A stretch of 64,000 nucleotides of DNA from Rhodanobacter sp. DHB23 (lineage in GTDB: Bacteria > Pseudomonadota > Gammaproteobacteria > Xanthomonadales > Rhodanobacteraceae): NCBI RefSeq assembly GCF_014842975.1, contig NZ_JACYXK010000021.1, positions 124,001 through 188,000 on the forward strand, written 5' to 3'. Shown in pieces: positions 1-7,327 of the stretch; the stretch's first letter is position 1; every line of letters starts with the position of its first letter. The notes beneath the pieces were generated by a model. The model saw only the letters and a program-made list of their open reading frames with translations. It searched no databases and had not been told where the DNA came from. The position numbers and the translations under genes are program-made.

Positions 1-230
1 GGCTGTTCGATCACGCGGGCGCCAGTCGACATCTTGGCCATCCACTTCGACATGGCCAGCGAGATGAAGGCGCCGCCCATGCCGAACACCGCGGCGTAGA
101 TCAGCAGGCCCGTGCTGCCGCCGAAACCCTGGGCGGCCTGCATCTGGTCCACCCCGAGCAGGTGGCAGACGATGCTCAGCAGGAACAGGACGGCGAGGTT
201 GGTACCGAGGAACAGGAGGATGCGGCGCAT
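1..230 (-). CDS. htpX: Protease HtpX, N-terminal part (cut by window edge)
   Basis: First 76 codons of HtpX, the inner-membrane M48 zinc metalloprotease that helps degrade misfolded membrane proteins. Translation starts with [16 protein letters not shown], a typical HtpX first membrane helix (about residues 4-24). A second hydrophobic segment follows at about 46-62, then the [15 protein letters not shown] stretch that precedes the protease domain in this family. The HExxH zinc site lies beyond the window edge, so activity cannot be judged. The ATG at 228-230 is clear. The gene is divergent from gluQ, with 110 bp between the starts. The assignment rests on the conserved N-terminus only. Confidence 0.85.
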   Translation of the reverse strand, partial: MRRILLFLGTNLAVLFLLSIVCHLLGVDQMQAAQGFGGSTGLLIYAAVFGMGGAFISLAMSKWMAKMSTGARVIEQ

Positions 231-340
231 GGCTGTCTCTATGTGGCAGTCAATCCTGGCGATGAGTGTAGGCACGGCCGGAGGTTTTCAAGCGCGTGCC
301 CCACTCGCCAGCGGGTTGGCGGACAGGCAGACTGCCGCGG

Positions 341-1204
341 ATGGACTACCGCGGACGCTTCGCCCCCTCGCCCACCGGCCTGCTGCATTTCGGCTCGCTG
401 GTCGCCGCCGTGGGCAGCTGGCTGTGCGCGCGGCACGCCGGCGGCCGCTGGCTGTTGCGCATGGAAGACATCGACCCGCCGCGCGAGGTTGCCGGCTCGG
501 CTGACGCCATCCTCGCCGCGCTGCCGGCGTTCGGCCTCGTCGCCGACGGGCCGGTGCTGCGGCAGTCGCAGCGCAGTGATGCCTACGCCGCCGCCTTCGC
601 CCGGCTGCGCGCACTCGACGCGGTCTTCCCTTGCTGGTGCAGCCGCAGCGGACTGGCCGCCAGCGGGCTGCATCGCGACGGCCGTTGCACCAGCCCGCCC
701 GACCCGGACCGCGAACCCGCGTGGCGGCTGCGCACGCCGGACATCGAGATCGCCTTCGACGACGTCTTGCAGGGGCCGCAACGACAGAACCTGCGCGAAA
801 CCGCCGGCGACTTCGTGATACGCCGCGTCGAGGGCCTGTATTCCTACCAGCTGGCCTGCGTGGTGGACGACGCCCACCAGGGCATCACCGAGGTGGTGCG
901 CGGCTGCGACCTGCTCGACTCCACGCCGCGGCAGATCCACCTGCAGCGCCTGCTCGGCCTGCCCACGCCGCGCTACCTGCACCTGCCGCTGGCGCTGGAC
1001 GCGCAGGGGCGCAAGCTGTCCAAGTCGGCGCAGGCCCTGCCGGTCGATCCCGCCGACCCGCTGCCGGCGCTGCGCCGCGCGCTGGATTTCCTCGGCCAGC
1101 CGGTGCCGACGGATGCCGCCGATGCGCCGGGAATGCTGGCTGCCGCCCTGCGCCGCTTCGATCCCGCGCGCATGCCGCAGCGCAGCGGTTGCTTTGTCAT
1201 CTGA
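341..1204 (+). CDS. gluQ: Glutamyl-Q tRNA(Asp) synthetase
   Basis: GluQ-RS attaches glutamate to the queuosine base at position 34 of tRNA-Asp. It is a truncated paralogue of glutamyl-tRNA synthetase that lacks the anticodon-binding domain. The 287-residue product fits the family (about 290). The class I signature FAPSPTGLLHFGS is at residues 7-19 (HFGS replaces HIGH), and KLSKS is at 225-229. Cys98, Cys100 and Cys116 match the zinc-binding insertion of GluQ-RS. I chose ATG 341 because the protein then opens directly with the nucleotide-binding strand; an in-frame GTG at 296 would add 15 unconserved residues. The next gene, phaB, follows after 82 bp in the same direction. Confidence 0.93.
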   Translation: MDYRGRFAPSPTGLLHFGSLVAAVGSWLCARHAGGRWLLRMEDIDPPREVAGSADAILAALPAFGLVADGPVLRQSQRSDAYAAAFARLRALDAVFPCWCSRSGLAASGLHRDGRCTSPPDPDREPAWRLRTPDIEIAFDDVLQGPQRQNLRETAGDFVIRRVEGLYSYQLACVVDDAHQGITEVVRGCDLLDSTPRQIHLQRLLGLPTPRYLHLPLALDAQGRKLSKSAQALPVDPADPLPALRRALDFLGQPVPTDAADAPGMLAAALRRFDPARMPQRSGCFVI

Positions 1205-1286
1205 ACCGTTATAAATCCCCGGTGGGCCAACGCCGGTCGCCGACCGTCGCGCCATGCGCCCGCCACCATCCCCAAGGAGACTCGAC

Positions 1287-2027
1287 ATGACGCAACGCAC
1301 GGCTTTGGTCACCGGCGGCACGGGCGGCATCGGCAGCGCCATCGTGCGCTACCTCGCCCGGCAGGGGCATCGGGTCGCCACCAACTACCGCAACGCGGAG
1401 AAGGCCGATGCCTGGTGCAAGGCCATGGCCGACGAAGGCATCGAGGTGTGCATGGTGGCCGGCGACGTCTCCGAGCCCGCCTCCTGCGAGGCGATGATCC
1501 AGGAGATCGCCGGCAAGATCGGCCCGGTGGACATCCTGGTCAACAACGCCGGCATCACCCGCGACACCACCTTCCACAAGATGAGCTACCAGCAGTGGAC
1601 GGACGTGATCAACACCAACCTCAACGCCTGCTTCAACGTCACCCGCCAGGTGATCGACGGCATGCGCGAGCGCAAGTGGGGCCGCATCGTGCAGATCAGC
1701 TCGATCAACGGCCAGAAGGGCCAGTACGGCCAGGCCAACTACGCCGCCGCCAAGGCCGGCATGCACGGTTTCACCATCTCGCTGGCGCAGGAAAACGCCA
1801 AGTTCGGCATCACCGTCAACACCGTCTCGCCCGGTTACGTGGGCACCGACATGGTGATGGCCGTGCCGGAGGACGTGCGCGCGAAGATCGTGGCGCAGAT
1901 CCCGGTGGGCCGCCTCGGCCGCCCCGACGAGATCGCCCACGCCGTGGCCTTCTTCACCGGCGACGAGGCGGCATGGATCACCGGCGCGAACCTCGCCATC
2001 AACGGCGGGCATTACATGGGTTGGTGA
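1287..2027 (+). CDS. phaB: Acetoacetyl-CoA reductase, PhaB type
   Basis: NADPH-dependent short-chain dehydrogenase predicted to reduce acetoacetyl-CoA to (R)-3-hydroxybutyryl-CoA for polyhydroxyalkanoate synthesis. The 246 residues equal the usual PhaB length. The cofactor loop TGGTGGIG is at 9-16 and NNAG is in the middle. The catalytic triad is Ser139, Tyr152 and Lys156 within ISSINGQKGQYGQANY. The C-terminal NGGHYMGW is typical of PhaB rather than FabG. An AAGGAG ribosome site at 1274-1279 fixes ATG 1287. No phaA or phaC lies next to it, so the substrate rests on sequence similarity. A FabG-like role in fatty acid synthesis is the main alternative. Confidence 0.85.
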   Translation: MTQRTALVTGGTGGIGSAIVRYLARQGHRVATNYRNAEKADAWCKAMADEGIEVCMVAGDVSEPASCEAMIQEIAGKIGPVDILVNNAGITRDTTFHKMSYQQWTDVINTNLNACFNVTRQVIDGMRERKWGRIVQISSINGQKGQYGQANYAAAKAGMHGFTISLAQENAKFGITVNTVSPGYVGTDMVMAVPEDVRAKIVAQIPVGRLGRPDEIAHAVAFFTGDEAAWITGANLAINGGHYMGW

Positions 2028-2045
2028 TGGCCGCGCTGCCGGCAC

Positions 2046-2071
2046 GGGGCAGGCCCGCTTCGGCCTGCCCC
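2046..2071 (+). terminator. Possible terminator hairpin after phaB
   Basis: A 9-bp GC stem (GGGGCAGGC with GCCTGCCCC) with a CTTCG-containing loop begins 18 bp after the phaB stop. It lacks a T tract on the + strand, so it may only stabilise the 3' end of the mRNA. Confidence 0.4.
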
Positions 2072-2150
2072 CGCCGCGATCCGGCGCCGGCCCGTGGCAC
2101 GCCCCGTGCTTTCCGTTTCCGACACGAACAGCGCGACGCGCCGGGACCTG

Positions 2151-3485
2151 ATGGAAACACCTGCCTCCACTCCACTGGACAAGATCCTCGACCTGCTGCT
2201 GGATGCCGTCTGCGTGGTTGACGCGGAGGGGCACTATGTCTTCGTCAGCGCCGCTTTCGAGCGCATCTTCGGCTACGCCCCCGCGGAGGTGATCGGCCGG
2301 CAGATGCTCGAGCTGGTGCACCCCGAGGACCGCGAGCTCACGCTGCGCACCGCCGCGGCGATCATGGACGGCAAGCACGCCTCCAACTTCCAGAACCGCT
2401 ACGTGCGCAAGGACGGGCAGGTCGTGCACATCATGTGGTCGGCGCGCTGGTCCGGGGAGGACCGGCTGCGGATCGCCGTCGCCCGCGACATCACCGAACT
2501 CAAGCGCGCCGAATCGATGCGGCTGGCGCTGCACGCAATCTCCGAGACGGCGCATGCGGCGCAGGATCTGTCGACCGTGTTCGGCCAGGTGCACCGGATC
2601 GTCGGCGACATCCTGCCCATGGCCAGCTTCGTCGTCGCCCTGCGCAATCCGGCGGATGGCCAGTTGGATGTCCCGTATGCGGCCTGCGGCGGCGGAGCGC
2701 CGCCCACCGCCGGCAGCCTTGCCGCCGAGGTGATCCGCGGCAACCAGGTGGTGCAATCGGCCACCGGCGGTTCGCACTGGCTGGGCGTGCCGCTGTACGC
2801 GAAGGAAAGCCCGATCGGGGCGCTGGTGGTGGAGCGCCAGGGCGACGCCGGCTACGGCAAGGCCGACACCGAGCTGCTGGAGTTCGTCGCCACCCAGCTG
2901 GGCGCGGTGATCGAACGCAAGCAGGACCAGGTCCAGCTGCACCACCTCGCCCTGCACGACCCGCTCACCGACCTGCCCAACCGCACCCTGTTCCGCAACC
3001 GCCTGCAGGCCACGCTGGGCAATGCCTCGCGCGCGAAGACGCTGGCGGCCCTGCTCTACATCGACCTGGACGGTTTCAAGCAGGTCAACGACCTGCACGG
3101 CCACGCCGTCGGCGACCTGCTGCTGTGCGAAGTGGCCGCCCGCATCCGCGGTTGCCTGCGCGAGCACGACACCGCGGCGCGCATCGGCGGCGACGAGTTC
3201 GTCGTGCTGCTCGACACGCTGGCGGCACCCGGGCACGCCGTGGAAATCGCGGAACGGATCCGCACCACGCTGACCCAGACCTTCCTGCTGCAGGGCCAGA
3301 TGATCCGCATCTCGGCCAGCATCGGCGTGGCCACGTTCCCGCTGGACGGCGAAACCAGCGAGCAACTGGGCAGGGCCGCCGACCGCGCCATGTACCAGGC
3401 CAAGAAGGCGGGCGGCAACCGCACTCGCGCCCCGGACAAGTCGGCCGGGGCCGACCTCCAGGAAGCGGACGCCCGACTGCCGTGA
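2151..3485 (+). CDS. PAS-GAF-GGDEF diguanylate cyclase
   Basis: Predicted cyclic-di-GMP synthase with two sensory domains. From the ATG at 2151 (444 residues) the order is: PAS at about 10-125 (VVDAEGHYVFVSAAFERIFGY at its start, VARDITELKRAE at its end), GAF-like at about 130-270 and GGDEF at about 280-430. The active-site motif is intact as RIGGDEF, and an RxxD inhibitory site (REHD) sits five residues before GGDEF, so product inhibition is expected. There is no membrane helix, so it should be cytosolic. An alternative GTG start at 2094 adds 19 residues. The stop overlaps the start of the following acetyltransferase, implying translational coupling. Confidence 0.88.
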   Translation: METPASTPLDKILDLLLDAVCVVDAEGHYVFVSAAFERIFGYAPAEVIGRQMLELVHPEDRELTLRTAAAIMDGKHASNFQNRYVRKDGQVVHIMWSARWSGEDRLRIAVARDITELKRAESMRLALHAISETAHAAQDLSTVFGQVHRIVGDILPMASFVVALRNPADGQLDVPYAACGGGAPPTAGSLAAEVIRGNQVVQSATGGSHWLGVPLYAKESPIGALVVERQGDAGYGKADTELLEFVATQLGAVIERKQDQVQLHHLALHDPLTDLPNRTLFRNRLQATLGNASRAKTLAALLYIDLDGFKQVNDLHGHAVGDLLLCEVAARIRGCLREHDTAARIGGDEFVVLLDTLAAPGHAVEIAERIRTTLTQTFLLQGQMIRISASIGVATFPLDGETSEQLGRAADRAMYQAKKAGGNRTRAPDKSAGADLQEADARLP

Positions 3486-3994
3486 CCGTATCGATCCGCC
3501 CTTTCGAGGCATCCGACTGGCCATCGCTATGGCCGTTGCTCCACGCTGTCTTCGCCAGGGGCGACACCTACACCTGCCCGCCCGATGCCGGCGAGGGCGA
3601 GGTCTTCGCCCTGTGGATCGAGGCGCCACGGTCCACCTTCGTGGCCTGCGACGGATCCGGCGCCATCGTCGGCTCGTACTACCTCAAGCCCAACCAGCCC
3701 GGCCAGGGCGCGCACGTGTGCAACTGCGGCTACCTGGTGCCGGAGGCGGCGCGCGGCCAGGGCATCGCCTCGCTGATGTGCGGACACTCCCAGGCCATGG
3801 CGCTGGCCATGGGCTTCCTGGCGATGCAGTTCAACTTCGTGGTCTCGACCAACCGCGGCGCCGTCCGCCTGTGGCAGAAGCACGGCTTCGACATCGTGGG
3901 CACGCTGCCGCGGGCATTCCGCCATCCGCAGGCCGGCCTGGTCGATGCCCACGTGATGTACAAGTGGCTGGCGGACGGGCGCGGCGACGCCTGA
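3482..3994 (+). CDS. GNAT family N-acetyltransferase
   Basis: 170-residue acetyltransferase of the GNAT fold. The acetyl-CoA-binding loop is recognisable near the middle as VPEAARGQGIASLMCGH, and the C-terminal strand motif is TNRGAVRLWQKHGFDIVG. The GTG start at 3482 overlaps the stop of the diguanylate cyclase in a GTGA arrangement, so the two are probably co-translated. The substrate is unknown; this subfamily includes enzymes acting on amino acids and small amines. The pairing with a GGDEF protein is not a known functional unit and may reflect operon economy only. Confidence 0.82.
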   Translation: MTVSIRPFEASDWPSLWPLLHAVFARGDTYTCPPDAGEGEVFALWIEAPRSTFVACDGSGAIVGSYYLKPNQPGQGAHVCNCGYLVPEAARGQGIASLMCGHSQAMALAMGFLAMQFNFVVSTNRGAVRLWQKHGFDIVGTLPRAFRHPQAGLVDAHVMYKWLADGRGDA

Positions 3995-4009
3995 CCCTGC
4001 CGGCGAAGA

Positions 4010-4804
4010 TCAGCCCTCGCGTTCCGCCAGCAGCTTCTCGATCACCTTGCCCACCGCCGCGAACGCGAACGCGCCGGTGACGTGCGTCGCCGCGCCCAGG
4101 CCGCCGCCGCAAGCGAGGTTCAAGGCGTCGCCGCCGGGCGGGCGGTTGCCGCACACGCTGCCGTCGGGCTGCGGGTACTGCACGTTCTGCAGCGAATAGA
4201 CCGCCGACACGCCGAAGTAGCGGTCCGGGTTGCGCGGAAAGTTGAAGTCCGTGCGGAGCTTCTTGCGGATCAGGCTGAACATCGCGTCGTGCTCGGTGCG
4301 CGACAGGTCGCGCACGCGGATCTGGGTGGGATCGGTGCGCCCGCCGGCCGAGCCCACGCTGACGATGGGCAGCTTGCGGCGGCGGCACCACGCGATCATC
4401 TCCAGCTTCACGCGGAACGCATCGCAGGCATCCAGCACCGCGTCGTAGCCGCGATCCAGCAGTTCGTCCAGGGTGGAGGTGGTGAGGAAACGCTCGATGC
4501 CCTCCAGCCGCAGGGCCGGGTTGATCGCGTGCAGCCGCGCCGCCATCACGCCCACCTTGGGCTTGCCGAACTCGCCGTCCAGTGCGTGCATCTGCCGGTT
4601 GGTGTTGGATACGCAGACCTCGTCGGCATCGATCAAGGTGAGTCGCCCCACTCCGGTGCGCGCCAGCGCCTCGGCCGCCCACGACCCCACGCCACCGACG
4701 CCCACCACGCAGACATGGCGCTGCGCCAGCTTCGCCACGCTGCCGATGCCGTACAGGCGCTCGACGCCGGCGAAGCGTTCGTGGGGGAATGCGATGTCGC
4801 TCAT
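4010..4804 (-). CDS. tcdA: tRNA threonylcarbamoyladenosine dehydratase
   Basis: TcdA (CsdL/YgdL) is an E1-like ATP-dependent enzyme that cyclises the t6A base at position 37 of ANN-decoding tRNAs into ct6A. The 264-residue protein begins with RFAGVERLYG. The nucleotide-binding motif VVGVGGVGSWAAEALAR is at about 33-49, then LTLIDADEVCVSNTNRQ and FGKPKVGVMAARL, all hallmarks of TcdA within the ThiF/MoeB superfamily. It is transcribed convergently to the upstream GNAT gene and divergently from the cytochrome-like gene. Family members end in a short hydrophobic segment for membrane association, and here residues near 240-258 (THVTGAFAFAAVGKVIEKL) fit that. Confidence 0.92.
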   Translation of the reverse strand: MSDIAFPHERFAGVERLYGIGSVAKLAQRHVCVVGVGGVGSWAAEALARTGVGRLTLIDADEVCVSNTNRQMHALDGEFGKPKVGVMAARLHAINPALRLEGIERFLTTSTLDELLDRGYDAVLDACDAFRVKLEMIAWCRRRKLPIVSVGSAGGRTDPTQIRVRDLSRTEHDAMFSLIRKKLRTDFNFPRNPDRYFGVSAVYSLQNVQYPQPDGSVCGNRPPGGDALNLACGGGLGAATHVTGAFAFAAVGKVIEKLLAEREG

Positions 4805-4885
4805 GGACGGTCACCTTGCTGCAGGACGCGGGATTCTATCGCCGGCCGGGTTATGCTCGCCCGTCTCCCCCATGGAATCACCGCA

Positions 4886-5275
4886 ATGCGTGCAGCGCTC
4901 CTGATCCTGCTCGGCCTCGCCATCGGCGTGATCGGCACGTCCCAAGTGATGAATGCGCTCGCCGCACGCAACCCCATGCCCAAGGCGGTGATGCACACGC
5001 TGGGCTACCACGCGGGCGAGCTGAAACGGGCGGTGAAGTCGCAGCAGTGCGACGTGGCGAAGATCCGGCAGCACCTGCTGCGCCTGCAGTCCACCGCCAC
5101 CGACATCGTGCCCACGTTCGGCATCGCCGAGCCGGGCTTCAGCGACGACGCGAACAAGCTGCAGACCGCCCTGCAGCAGGCCGTCGCCGCCGCGCCCGCC
5201 ACCTGTGCGGCACTGACCACGGCGCTCAAGCCCGTGGGCGAGGCTTGCCAGGACTGCCACCAGAAGTACCGCTGA
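4886..5275 (+). CDS. Cytochrome c'-like (class II) haem protein
   Basis: 129-residue exported protein with one c-type haem site, CQDCH, only five residues before the end (CQDCHQKYR). A C-terminal CxxCH in a small helical protein is the signature of class II cytochromes (c' and c556). Residues 4-24 form a single hydrophobic segment that could be a signal peptide or membrane anchor. Two further cysteines (CDVAK, ATCAAL) could form a disulfide. TTATGCT at 4851-4857 resembles a -10 box, which argues against the in-frame ATG at 4853 as the start. Cytochrome c' proteins bind NO or transfer electrons in the periplasm; the role here is unknown. Confidence 0.75.
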   Translation: MRAALLILLGLAIGVIGTSQVMNALAARNPMPKAVMHTLGYHAGELKRAVKSQQCDVAKIRQHLLRLQSTATDIVPTFGIAEPGFSDDANKLQTALQQAVAAAPATCAALTTALKPVGEACQDCHQKYR

Positions 5276-5427
5276 GGCGCTACGCGCAACGTGCCCGGGG
5301 CGCCGGCAAGCGCCCCAAGGCACTCCTCGCCTGCGAAAAGCCCCCGAAAGACTGAAGAAACCGCCTCCTGCCACCCTGTCCCGGTGAAGTGCCGCCACTG
5401 CGGCCTGATTTCCCCCGGGTACCCCAC

Positions 5428-6264
5428 GTGATCCAACAGACCGATTTCTTCTTCGAAGGCGGCCGCAGCGGCGTGCTGCTGATCCACGGCCTCACCGGCA
5501 CGCCGATGGAAATGAAGCTGCTCGGCAAGGGCCTGAACCGCGCCGGCTACACCGTGCACGGCATGCAGCTGGCCGGCCACTGCGGCAACGCCGACGACCT
5601 GCTCGCCACCGGCTGGCGCGACTGGTACGCCAGCGTGGAGCAGGCCGCCGACGCGCTGCGCGAAAAGGTGGACCACCTGTTCGTGGGCGGCCTGTCGATG
5701 GGCGCCCTGCTCTCGCTCAAGCTCGCCGCCGACCGCCCCGGCCAGATCGCCGGCGTGGGCGTGTACGGCGCCACCTTCCGCTACGACGGCTGGGGCATCC
5801 CGCGCATGGCGCGCATGTCCTTCATGCTGCCGCTGCTGAAGAAGCTAGGCATCGGCCGCCACCGCAGCTTCATGGAGCAGCCGCCCTACGGCATCCGCGA
5901 CGAGCGCCTGCGCGCGCAGGTCAGCGCCGCGATGCTGGGCGGCGACAGCGCCGCCGCCGGCCTGCCCGGCAACCCGTGGTATTCGCTGGCCGAGATGTAC
6001 GAACTGTCGGCCACGGTGCGCCGCCAGCTTTCACAGGTCACCGCGCCCTGCCTGGTGGCGCACGCCAGCGAGGACGACGTGGCCAGCGTGAAGAACGCCG
6101 AGCTGGTGATGCGCGAGGTGAGCGCCCCGGTCGAACTGCTGTTGCTGGACGACAGCTACCACATGATCACCATCGACAAGGAACGCCGCACCCTGATCGA
6201 GCGCTCCGCCGCGTTCTTCGACCGCGTCGCCGCGGCCGACATCTGCCAGCGCGTTGCCGCCTGA
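5428..6264 (+). CDS. Alpha/beta hydrolase, carboxylesterase type
   Basis: Predicted serine esterase. Numbering from the GTG at 5428 (278 residues), the oxyanion region is LLIHGLTGTP (17-26). The nucleophile elbow is GLSMG with Ser90. The acid is probably Asp216 or Asp217 in HASEDDVASV, and the base is His245 in DDSYHMITID. This layout matches the bacterial carboxylesterase/monoacylglycerol-lipase group related to Geobacillus Est30. No signal peptide is seen. A GTG at 5389 would extend the protein by 13 residues; neither start has a good ribosome site. The last base of its stop coincides with the first base of the palindromic element at 6264-6530. Confidence 0.8.
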   Translation: MIQQTDFFFEGGRSGVLLIHGLTGTPMEMKLLGKGLNRAGYTVHGMQLAGHCGNADDLLATGWRDWYASVEQAADALREKVDHLFVGGLSMGALLSLKLAADRPGQIAGVGVYGATFRYDGWGIPRMARMSFMLPLLKKLGIGRHRSFMEQPPYGIRDERLRAQVSAAMLGGDSAAAGLPGNPWYSLAEMYELSATVRRQLSQVTAPCLVAHASEDDVASVKNAELVMREVSAPVELLLLDDSYHMITIDKERRTLIERSAAFFDRVAAADICQRVAA

Positions 6265-6530
6265 GAGCCTGCCCATGGCTTCCAAGTGCATCGCGTTGTC
6301 ATCGAGTGGCCGTCAGGTGGTAGGGCGTGGCGCTGGCCTGACTGGCCGTCAGGTCAAGCCACGCGCTGCCGCATGGCGGCCACTCGGTGACAACCCGCAG
6401 GGCCGGGGCTGTTTGCCCGCATCCCTGCGTCATCACTCGGTCGTGGACAGACGTCCACTTCCTCGCTCTTCCTTGGCCTGCGCGCAAACAGCTCCCGGCG
6501 CGAAGCGCCTGGAAGCCATGGGCCGGCTCT
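6264..6530. repeat. 267-bp palindromic element with 26-bp terminal inverted repeats and two long hairpins
   Basis: The entire gap between the esterase and the transporter pair is one ordered structure. The ends (6264-6289 and 6505-6530) are inverted repeats matching at 23 of 26 positions; the core word is GCCCATGGCTTCCA. Inside are two large hairpins. In the first, 6295-6315 pairs with 6374-6394 (19 of 21), 6325-6331 with 6358-6364, and CCTGAC at 6337 with GTCAGG. In the second, 6402-6420 pairs with 6480-6499 around an inner GTGGAC-AGAC-GTCCAC stem at 6443-6458. No convincing ORF lies within it. A non-autonomous palindromic mobile element or a structured RNA or leader would both fit. Confidence 0.75.
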
Positions 6531-6531
6531 G

Positions 6532-6906
6532 ATGCCGACGGGTTCCATCACTCCGCTCGTCGCCCTGCTGTGGGTGTTGAACGTGGTGCTCGACACCGGC
6601 GGCCAGCTCGCCTTCAAGGCCGCTGCCGGCGATCCCGCGGCCGGCGACGGGTTGGCCCGCTGGCTGTACATGGCGCGGCGGCCGTGGATCTGGCTGGGCA
6701 TCGCCAGCTACGTGATCGAGTTCCTGATCTGGATCGCCTTCCTCTCGCTGCTGCACCTCTCCGAGGCGATCCTGCTCGGCTCGATCAACATCGTGGCGAT
6801 CATGGTGGCCGGGCATTTCCTGTTCGGCGAGAAGCTCACCCGCATGCGCGTGGCCGGCATCCTGCTGGTGACGCTGGGCGTGCTGATCGTGGGAGTCGGC
6901 GGATGA
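6532..6906 (+). CDS. Half-size DMT/EamA-type membrane transporter, subunit 1
   Basis: 124-residue membrane protein with four predicted helices (about 7-27, 48-70, 73-95, 103-122). It is the size of one SMR or ArnE/ArnF subunit and half an EamA protein. The second helix pair ends with SEAILLGSINIVAIMVAGHFLFGEK, the typical EamA pattern of a glycine-rich helix then an E-K pair. Its stop overlaps the start of the next gene, which encodes a similar but distinct half. The two probably form a heterodimer like the undecaprenyl-linked aminoarabinose flippase ArnE/ArnF, although sequence identity to ArnE/F is not obvious by eye. The whole 5' leader is supplied by the palindromic element, and no ribosome site is visible. 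Confidence 0.75.
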   Translation: MPTGSITPLVALLWVLNVVLDTGGQLAFKAAAGDPAAGDGLARWLYMARRPWIWLGIASYVIEFLIWIAFLSLLHLSEAILLGSINIVAIMVAGHFLFGEKLTRMRVAGILLVTLGVLIVGVGG

Positions 6907-7304
6907 AGCGCGGCTGGTTCTACCTGATCGGTTTCCTGATCCTGGTGATGTTCGACTCGGTCGGCGCGATCAGCTTCAAGTACGCCGGCATGCACGCGCT
7001 GCCGGTGGAATTCAACGTCGCATGGCTGCTGCGCCTGTTCGGCAAGCCGTGGGTCTACGGCGCCGTGATCGGCTACGTCGGCGCGTTCTTCACGTGGATG
7101 ACCCTGCTCAAGCACGCGCCGATCGGCCCCGCCTTCGCCGCCTCGCACCTGGAGGTGGTGTCGGTGATGCTGCTGTCGATCTGGCTGTTCAACGAGCCGC
7201 TCAGGTTGCCGCACGTGCTGGGCGCCATCGCCATCGTCGCCGGCATCGTCTGCCTCGGTTTCGCCGAGAGCCGCGAGCACGTGCCGGAAGCAGGCGAGAC
7301 CTGA
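6903..7304 (+). CDS. Half-size DMT/EamA-type membrane transporter, subunit 2
   Basis: 133-residue partner of the preceding gene, with ATGA overlap (ATG 6903). Four helices are predicted at about 6-22, 47-67, 76-97 and 105-124. The motif AFAASHLEVVSVMLLSIWLF followed by NEPL is the EamA family signature in the third helix and loop. The two halves differ in sequence, as expected for an obligate pair with opposite membrane orientation. The next gene is a DegT-type aminotransferase 23 bp downstream, which suggests transport of an amino-sugar-modified lipid carrier. That is inference from neighbours; drug efflux by an SMR-like pair is the alternative. Confidence 0.78.
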   Translation: MKRGWFYLIGFLILVMFDSVGAISFKYAGMHALPVEFNVAWLLRLFGKPWVYGAVIGYVGAFFTWMTLLKHAPIGPAFAASHLEVVSVMLLSIWLFNEPLRLPHVLGAIAIVAGIVCLGFAESREHVPEAGET

Positions 7305-7327
7305 GAGAGCCTGCTCCAGGCCCGCGC

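Noticed and set aside
6254-6532. Open frame of 92 codons across the palindromic element
   Set aside because: It starts in the previous gene's end and covers long hairpins; the composition is not coding-like and no ribosome site is present.
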